Below are positions 31,602 to 35,273 of a stretch of 35,273 nt of DNA, one piece after another. This DNA is from an uncultured Oscillospiraceae bacterium (GTDB taxonomy: Bacteria > Bacillota > Clostridia > Oscillospirales > Ruminococcaceae): positions 1 to 35,273 of the forward strand of contig CAUDDP010000014.1 of NCBI GenBank assembly GCA_958448395.1. The letters are read 5' to 3'. The translations under genes were made by a program, and so were the position numbers. The stretch's first letter is position 1, and every line of letters starts with the position of its first letter. The notes under the pieces were generated by a model that was not told the DNA's origin, ran no database searches, and was given only the letters and a program-made list of their open reading frames with translations.

Positions 31602-31980
31602 CAAATTCCTCCTTAAACATCAATCTTGCCATGTCTAATAGTTGTTTTCTTTTTTCAGGAGACAGCTTCTTTGCATTCCGGTTTAGGATAACCAGATTTT
31701 CATCTTGCTCTTCTACTTGCATTTCCCCAGCGTCATTGTAAATTTCTTGGGGGATATTGGTAATAAGGTCATTGTCGTCTTCCCATCCCAATAAATAAGA
31801 TGGCGTAGTGTCCAAGGCTCGTGCAAACGCAACAACCTTTGTCTGTGGTAGATCGTTTCCACCTCGTTCAATTTTATTGATGGAAGAGCGTGATTTATAT
31901 CCTGTTTTGGCAGCGAGTTCATCCTGCGTCAAACCAAGCTCTTCACGCCGTTGTTTGATTTTCTTGCCTACTTCTAGCAT
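31594..31980 (-). CDS. CI-like XRE-family phage repressor
   Basis: A 128-residue repressor with an N-terminal HTH_3 (VGKKIKQRREELGLTQDELA..., recognition helix about 29-38) and a short acidic C-terminal region (LITNIPQEIYNDAGEM), without the LexA-type protease domain. Inactivation therefore probably depends on the ImmA-like enzyme. GGAGGTGA precedes the ATG; an upstream in-frame ATG lies in the promoter. It should bind the GTTGA-N7-TCAAC operators that overlap both divergent promoters. Confidence 0.88.
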   Translation of the reverse strand: MLEVGKKIKQRREELGLTQDELAAKTGYKSRSSINKIERGGNDLPQTKVVAFARALDTTPSYLLGWEDDNDLITNIPQEIYNDAGEMQVEEQDENLVILNRNAKKLSPEKRKQLLDMARLMFKEEFDD

Positions 31981-32002
31981 AATTTCACCTCCTGTTAGCT
32001 TT

Positions 32003-32075
32003 ATTATAGCATGATGTTGAAACAATGTCAACTATTTTTTCTGTTTTTCAAAAAGATAGTTGAATAATATTCAAC
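32003..32075 (-). promoter_or_regulatory. repressor promoter with operators O1 and O2
   Basis: Read on the minus strand: TTGACA (complement of 32026-32031), 17 bases, TATAAT (complement of 32003-32008). O1 GTTGAAACAATGTCAAC (32016-32032) covers the -35; O2 GTTGAATAATATTCAAC (32059-32075) is a perfect 8-1-8 palindrome. Confidence 0.8.
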
Positions 32076-32144
32076 AAAAATGAAGATCGCTTTTTGTGCA
32101 ATTCTACAAAATATCAATTTTACATTCTTTTTTTCAAAAATATT

Positions 32145-32197
32145 GTTGACAATCGTTCAACAATATGCTATACTGTGGGTGTTGAACAAAATTCAAC
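32145..32197 (+). promoter_or_regulatory. early (cro-side) promoter with operators O3 and O4
   Basis: TTGACA (32146-32151), 17 bases, TATACT (32169-32174). O3 GTTGACAATCGTTCAAC (32145-32161) covers the -35 and O4 GTTGAACAAAATTCAAC (32181-32197) lies at the transcription start. Confidence 0.82.
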
Positions 32198-32224
32198 AAG
32201 AATAGAATGAACGGAGGCGATACC

Positions 32225-32470
32225 ATGACAGACACAAAAGCCTTAATGCAGATTATCAAAAACAGCGGCTATAAATACAAATTTATTGCTGCAAAACTGG
32301 GGATTTCTTATCAGGCATTGCGAAACAAACTGGTTAACAAAACAGAGTTTTTGCCGACAGAAATCGAAGCTCTCTGCAATCTCCTTGGAATGACTGATGT
32401 CAAGCAGAAAAACGATATTTTTTTTGCTTCATTTGTTGAACTATATTCAACAACCACGACAAGAAATTGA
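32225..32470 (+). CDS. Cro-like helix-turn-helix protein
   Basis: An 81-residue protein: TKALMQIIKNSGYKYKFIAA, then KLGISYQALRNKLVNKTEF with the recognition helix near 32-40. It is the first gene under the early promoter, divergent from the repressor, where phages place Cro. The ATG at 32225 has GGAGG eight bases upstream; an ATG at 32207 contains that site. Operator O5 lies within its last codons. Confidence 0.78.
   Translation: MTDTKALMQIIKNSGYKYKFIAAKLGISYQALRNKLVNKTEFLPTEIEALCNLLGMTDVKQKNDIFFASFVELYSTTTTRN
32435..32451. promoter_or_regulatory. fifth operator O5, inside the cro-like gene
   Basis: GTTGAACTATATTCAAC matches the 17-bp operator pattern exactly, about 240 bases downstream of O4 and 65 bases before the antirepressor gene. 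Looping or roadblock repression is possible. Confidence 0.6.
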
Positions 32471-32515
32471 TGTAAACTCAACTTGTAGAAAAGCTCAATA
32501 TGGAGGAAAATCAAA

Positions 32516-33328
32516 ATGTATGAAATCAAAGTATGGAACTATGAGAGTTCCGAAGTACGGACAATCGAAAAGGACGGTGAACCGTGGTTTGTGCTGGCAG
32601 ATGTTTGCAAGGTACTAGAGCTGTCTAGCCCTCACAAAGTGGCTGATAGATTAGAGCCAGATGAGCTGACCGGAATTGAACTCCGATCAGGTGGACAGAA
32701 GAGAAAAATGACAATCATCAACGAATCCGGCTTGTATGCTGTGATTCTTCGGAGTGACAAGCCACAGGCAAAACCATTCCGGAAATGGGTCACAAGTGAA
32801 GTGCTCCCGTCTATCCGCAAACATGGCGCTTACATGACAGATCAGACACTGGAAAAAGCATTGACAAACCCTGACTTCCTGATTCAGCTTGCAACACAGT
32901 TGAAAACAGAACAAGAACAACGGCGTAAATTGGAAACTACCGTAGCCGTGCAGGAGCAGCGGATTGCAGAGTTACAGCCAAAAGCAAGCTATTATGATGT
33001 GGTGCTGAACTGCAAAGACTTGATTTCTATTGGGAAGATTGCAAAAGATTACGGATGGAGTGCCCAGAAAATGAATGCATATCTGCATGAACACGGTGTG
33101 CAGTACAAGCAAGGAAAAACGTGGCTGTTGTATCAGACTTATGCAAAGATGGGATACACCAGCACGAAAACACACACCTATCATGGCGAGGATGGTACGG
33201 AACATACTGCAGACCCACACACCTACTGGACACAGAAAGGACGGCTGTTCCTTTATGACTTGCTGAAATCAAATAATATTTTTCCGCTGATTGAGCAGGA
33301 AGAAAAAACAGCGACAGATGTGGCGTGA
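32516..33328 (+). CDS. phage antirepressor (BRO-N plus KilAC domains)
   Basis: A 270-residue antirepressor. Residues 1-105 form a BRO-N domain (WFVLADVCKVLEL, ESGLYAVILRSDKPQAKPFRKW, VLPSIRKHGAY). A coiled linker (EQEQRRKLETTVAVQEQ) leads to a KilAC/ANT domain from about 150 (LISIGKIAKDYGWSAQKMN, GRLFLYDLL). Such proteins counter the repressor or control early choices. GGAGG precedes the ATG. It follows the cro-like gene by 45 bases on the same transcript. Confidence 0.92.
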   Translation: MYEIKVWNYESSEVRTIEKDGEPWFVLADVCKVLELSSPHKVADRLEPDELTGIELRSGGQKRKMTIINESGLYAVILRSDKPQAKPFRKWVTSEVLPSIRKHGAYMTDQTLEKALTNPDFLIQLATQLKTEQEQRRKLETTVAVQEQRIAELQPKASYYDVVLNCKDLISIGKIAKDYGWSAQKMNAYLHEHGVQYKQGKTWLLYQTYAKMGYTSTKTHTYHGEDGTEHTADPHTYWTQKGRLFLYDLLKSNNIFPLIEQEEKTATDVA

Positions 33329-33368
33329 GGTTGTACTAAAATCACAGTCAAGGGCAGAGCGGAAAAAT

Positions 33369-33446
33369 GTTGCCTCTCTCGTAGGGGCATGAATTGAAAC
33401 AACTTAAAAATTTCCTTTCAAGCCACTTTTTTAGTTGCCCCTCTCG
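33369..33446 (+). CRISPR. solitary CRISPR-like repeat with a degenerate partner (mini-array or RNA anti-CRISPR candidate)
   Basis: The 32-nt unit 33369-33400 begins GTTGCCTCTCTCG and ends CATGAATTGAAAC. TGCCTCT pairs with AGGGGCA around CTCGT, giving the stem and the ATTGAAAC tail of type I-C (or I-B) repeats. After 33 nt, GTTGCCCCTCTCG (33434-33446) repeats the first 13 bases with one change and then decays, like a terminal repeat. Six T at 33427-33432 could end a short RNA. No cas genes are in the window. The gap 33329-33511 holds no gene. Confidence 0.5.
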
Positions 33447-33511
33447 GAAGAATTTTTTCCTGATGTGACAGTCAATGAGCTGTTCCGGCATGAATGAAAG
33501 GGGGTGATTGT

Positions 33512-33697
33512 ATGATTTGCTTTATCATAGTAATTCTTTCTGCACTTCTTATTTTGGCATTGTGGAAGTGGTTCAAATGGAGGGCTATATCATTCGTTTT
33601 TGTGACATTTGCAAAAGAAAAATATCGTAAGCCAACAAAAGAAGAAATCGAATATTATGCACGACTCCTTGCAAAAAAGGTACTACATATCAAGTGA
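33512..33697 (+). CDS. small single-span membrane protein
   Basis: A 61-residue protein with one transmembrane helix near the N-terminus (ICFIIVILSALLILALW) and a basic cytoplasmic tail (KEKYRKPTKEEIEYYARLLA). AAAGGGGGTGAT precedes the ATG. Position in the early region would fit a superinfection-exclusion or other small phage membrane protein, but nothing in the sequence proves this. Confidence 0.6.
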   Translation: MICFIIVILSALLILALWKWFKWRAISFVFVTFAKEKYRKPTKEEIEYYARLLAKKVLHIK

Positions 33698-33703
33698 GCC
33701 GGA

Positions 33704-33792
33704 CGGTGTGGCAGCACCGAACAATTTGGAACTACCTCCTATCGTATCTCTAAATTGTCTTTTATACACGCCAGTGCGGAACGTATCCGCAC
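33704..33792 (+). other. two small hairpins in a gene-free gap
   Basis: CGGTG/CACCG (33704-33719) and GTGCGGA/TCCGCAC (33774-33792, loop ACGTA). Neither has a T run. They may be processing or translation-control structures upstream of the 33834 gene. Confidence 0.4.
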
Positions 33793-33833
33793 CCACCACC
33801 CGAAAGGGCAAATTTTTGAAAGGATGTGATTTT

Positions 33834-33953
33834 ATGAAAGAACTGGAACTGATTGCTTATTGCTTGTCTTTGATGAGTGAAGAAGATTACAGTCTGATGC
33901 TGGCTTTTATGGCTGGTGCAACATTCAAGCGGCTGGAAACATCGAATAAGTAA
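33834..33953 (+). CDS. very small protein, 39 residues
   Basis: KELELIAYCLSLMSEEDYSL is followed by a short helix (MLAFMAGATFKRLE). GAAAGGATGTGAT before the ATG is a good ribosome site. The hydrophobic-helical pattern suggests a two-helix protein. Function unknown. Confidence 0.55.
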   Translation: MKELELIAYCLSLMSEEDYSLMLAFMAGATFKRLETSNK

Positions 33954-33973
33954 GCAAGTAAGGAGGAAAAATC

Positions 33974-34135
33974 ATGGAAAAGCTGATGGAAGCCAGTATT
34001 ATTCCTGCAAAGGAGGCAGACCGTTCGGTCTATGAAGCGTTGGCAATGCTGATTGTAGAGTTCTACAAACGGAATCCGGAGTTCGTAGAGCATCCAGAGC
34101 GGATGGCAGAGCATGAGTCAGAAATCAAAGATTGA
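33974..34135 (+). CDS. very small phage protein, 53 residues
   Basis: Encodes EKLMEASIIPAKEADRSVYE, then LAMLIVEFYKRNPEF and an acidic end. AGGAGG lies seven bases before the ATG and the gene begins 20 bases after the previous stop. Its end overlaps the next gene by 23 bases. No family recognised. Confidence 0.55.
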   Translation: MEKLMEASIIPAKEADRSVYEALAMLIVEFYKRNPEFVEHPERMAEHESEIKD

Positions 34136-34364
34136 AATCCGCAACAACCACAAATACGCCAAATGCGAACAATGCGGGCTATGGTGGAATGTGTCGTGGC
34201 AGCACACAGGTTGGTATGTGCGCCCGATTTGTACTATCAGGAATAGGAGGGAAAGGATGTTCGCAATCGGAATTGTCAGCAGCTTAGTGCTAATGCTGTA
34301 TCCAATCAGTGGAATCTGGGTACTGCTGAAAAGTAAAAATCCCCGCACCGGCAGCAACCGGTAA
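34113..34364 (+). CDS. small protein with CxxC motif and C-terminal membrane helix; possible internal start
   Basis: An 83-residue frame: KYAKCEQCGLWW (16-27) and then a membrane segment (MFAIGIVSSLVLMLYPISGIWVLL with one break). A strong ribosome site AGGAGGGAAAGG sits directly before an in-frame ATG at 34257, so a 35-residue membrane peptide may be made separately, perhaps as the main product. The stop lies inside an AATCCCCG/CGGGGATT hairpin. Confidence 0.45.
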   Translation: MSQKSKIEIRNNHKYAKCEQCGLWWNVSWQHTGWYVRPICTIRNRRERMFAIGIVSSLVLMLYPISGIWVLLKSKNPRTGSNR

Positions 34365-34432
34365 CGGGGATTAAAAGAAATAATTATGAAAAAGCATCTC
34401 TATTGTAGCATAGAGAGAAAGGAATGTCAAGT

Positions 34433-34552
34433 ATGATATGTGAGCAGAAAATAGAGATATTTATAATGCGTCTTGACAGATTTACATATGAACAGATTGG
34501 TGAACATATGGGAAGCTTGAATTCGGAGGTACAGGAAGATGGTACGATATGA
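34433..34552 (+). CDS. very small HTH-like protein, 39 residues
   Basis: Encodes ICEQKIEIFIMRLDRFTYEQ followed by IGEHMGSL, which resembles half of a sigma-4-like helix-turn-helix. AAAGGAATG precedes the ATG at about 9 bases. It overlaps the next gene by 14 bases. Confidence 0.4.
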   Translation: MICEQKIEIFIMRLDRFTYEQIGEHMGSLNSEVQEDGTI

Positions 34553-34775
34553 AAACGACTGCAACTGCTGTGAGACATGCCGTGGGTGTGGTCTGAAGCA
34601 TGTATCACACATTTACTGTGATTGTGGCTGTGAGGTATCCGGCAACGAGAAACTATATCATCTCTCCGGAACGGAACAATGGCTTTGCAAAGAGCATTAT
34701 GACAAATTGGTAGAGAGTATGACGGAAACCATTCTGGCAGATTCCCTGCTGGACGAAATAGAGGAGGCATGGTAA
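34539..34775 (+). CDS. cysteine-rich zinc-binding phage protein
   Basis: A 78-residue protein with CNCCETCRGCG, YCDCGCEV and a later WLCKEHYDKL, enough cysteines and a histidine for two zinc sites. The C-terminus is an acidic helix (ADSLLDEIEEAW). GGAGG lies nine bases before the ATG. Function unknown; probably an early regulatory or structural zinc protein. Confidence 0.6.
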   Translation: MVRYENDCNCCETCRGCGLKHVSHIYCDCGCEVSGNEKLYHLSGTEQWLCKEHYDKLVESMTETILADSLLDEIEEAW

Positions 34776-34891
34776 TGGAAGAACTTTGTAGAATTATGGA
34801 AGATGAACGGGCAGCCGTTACCGACTGTATGTACGGAGCATTGGCAGATTTGACAGCAGGACAAGATCAAGAACAGGAGCACGAGGCATGA
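34775..34891 (+). CDS. very small acidic protein, 38 residues
   Basis: Encodes EELCRIMEDERAAVTDCMYG and an acidic tail. The start overlaps the previous stop by one base (TAATG) and the stop overlaps the next ATG (ATGA), so translation is coupled on both sides. GGAGG lies 9 bases upstream. Confidence 0.5.
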   Translation: MEELCRIMEDERAAVTDCMYGALADLTAGQDQEQEHEA

Positions 34892-35273
34892 ACACAATGG
34901 TAAGAGTTATGGAAGTCACACAACTTCCGGTGATCACAGAACGTCTGGAACAGGTGAAGCAAGCTGTTATCCAGCAGGTCAACAGTGCAACGTCACTGCT
35001 CTGCACCGAAGATACTGTGAAAGAAGTCAAGAAAGCTCGTGCGGAACTCAGCAGCCAATTCAAAGCGTGGGAGGAGCAGCGGAAATCCGTCAAACAAGCT
35101 GTCATGCAGCCGTATGAATGCTTTGAAGCTGTATATAGGGATTGTATCACGAATACCTATCGAAGTGCGGATGCTGCCTTGAAAAGCAAAATCGACACGG
35201 TAGAGGACGAGCTGAAAGAAAAGAAAACAGTGGAAATCAAGTCGTATTTTGAGGAATGTCTTGCCCATTATGG
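34888..35273 (+). CDS. DUF1351 phage protein (cut by window end)
   Basis: The first 128 residues of a larger protein: VMEVTQLPVITERLEQVKQA, a coiled-coil region with TKEVKKARAEL-like and FKAWEEQRKSVKQAV segments, then YRDCITNTYRSADAALKSKI. This is the N-terminal pattern of DUF1351, a phage early protein commonly followed by recombination genes such as RecT/Erf or an ssDNA-binding protein. The frame is open to the last base. Confidence 0.75.
   Translation, partial: MNTMVRVMEVTQLPVITERLEQVKQAVIQQVNSATSLLCTEDTVKEVKKARAELSSQFKAWEEQRKSVKQAVMQPYECFEAVYRDCITNTYRSADAALKSKIDTVEDELKEKKTVEIKSYFEECLAHY

Larger units (their letters stand above)
29378..35273. mobile_element. prophage 2, nested in prophage 1, right end beyond the window
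   Basis: Boundary integrase, ImmA/IrrE peptidase and CI-like repressor on the minus strand, Cro-like protein, antirepressor and many small early genes on the plus strand, ending in a DUF1351 gene. The order is that of the lysogeny and early modules of a temperate siphovirus. Replication and structural genes are not yet reached. Confidence 0.85.

Overview
The window looks like a low-to-mid GC Bacillota genome of the class Clostridia, probably a Ruminococcus-like gut or rumen anaerobe. The support is indirect: strong GGAGG ribosome binding sites before almost every gene, a HydE-family gene, and a phage gene set (SNF2 helicase, family A polymerase, 'virulence-related' protein, DUF4314, DUF3846, amidoligase) that I associate with gut Clostridia. 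No rRNA or tRNA gene was seen to test this.

Region 1 (22-7518) appears to be host chromosome. Seven same-strand, tightly packed genes form a nitrogenase-like operon: a rhodanese-ThiF fusion, two component-1 (NifD/NifK-like) subunits, an FMN-type split-barrel protein, a TcdA-like E1 enzyme, an HD protein and a HydE-like radical SAM protein whose middle cluster cysteine is a tyrosine. No NifH-like reductase, NifB or NifEN lies in the window. An SGNH hydrolase with its own promoter follows. Region 2 (about 7519-7978) is non-coding and holds two intrinsic terminators and a perfect 11-bp inverted repeat.

Region 3 (about 7979-29386) is a prophage read left to right. It starts with replication genes (HTH regulator, SNF2 helicase, two small proteins, family A DNA polymerase, DUF4406-like protein, primase-helicase, VRR-NUC nuclease). 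Next come a late-control block (DUF1492/ArpU-like protein, three 10-bp iterons, promoter, terminator, sigma-like protein) and packaging genes (HNH nuclease, terminase small subunit). About 9.8 kb of accessory DNA then separates the small terminase gene from the large one. It holds two DNA methyltransferases, a ribbon-helix-helix/SLOG pair, and an array of cassettes that mostly carry their own promoter and terminator. The promoters of the array look like copies of one another. Its genes include an amidoligase, a gamma-glutamylcyclotransferase-like protein and a very acidic protein. The array also contains a repeated 118-nt non-coding element and a hairpin whose stem covaries between two copies.

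Region 4 (about 29378-35273, continuing past the window) is a second prophage inserted into the large terminase gene of the first. Its serine integrase ends at the junction. An ImmA/IrrE peptidase and a CI-like repressor are divergent from a Cro-like protein and an antirepressor. At least five 17-bp operators of the form GTTGA-N7-TCAAC control this switch, one of them inside the cro-like gene. Behind the antirepressor lies a 32-nt sequence that looks like a solitary CRISPR repeat, a candidate RNA anti-CRISPR or mini-array. A run of very small early genes and the start of a DUF1351 gene follow.

The strongest candidates for something undescribed are the solitary CRISPR-like repeat, the cassette array with its repeated RNA-like elements, and the nitrogenase-like operon with its altered radical SAM protein.
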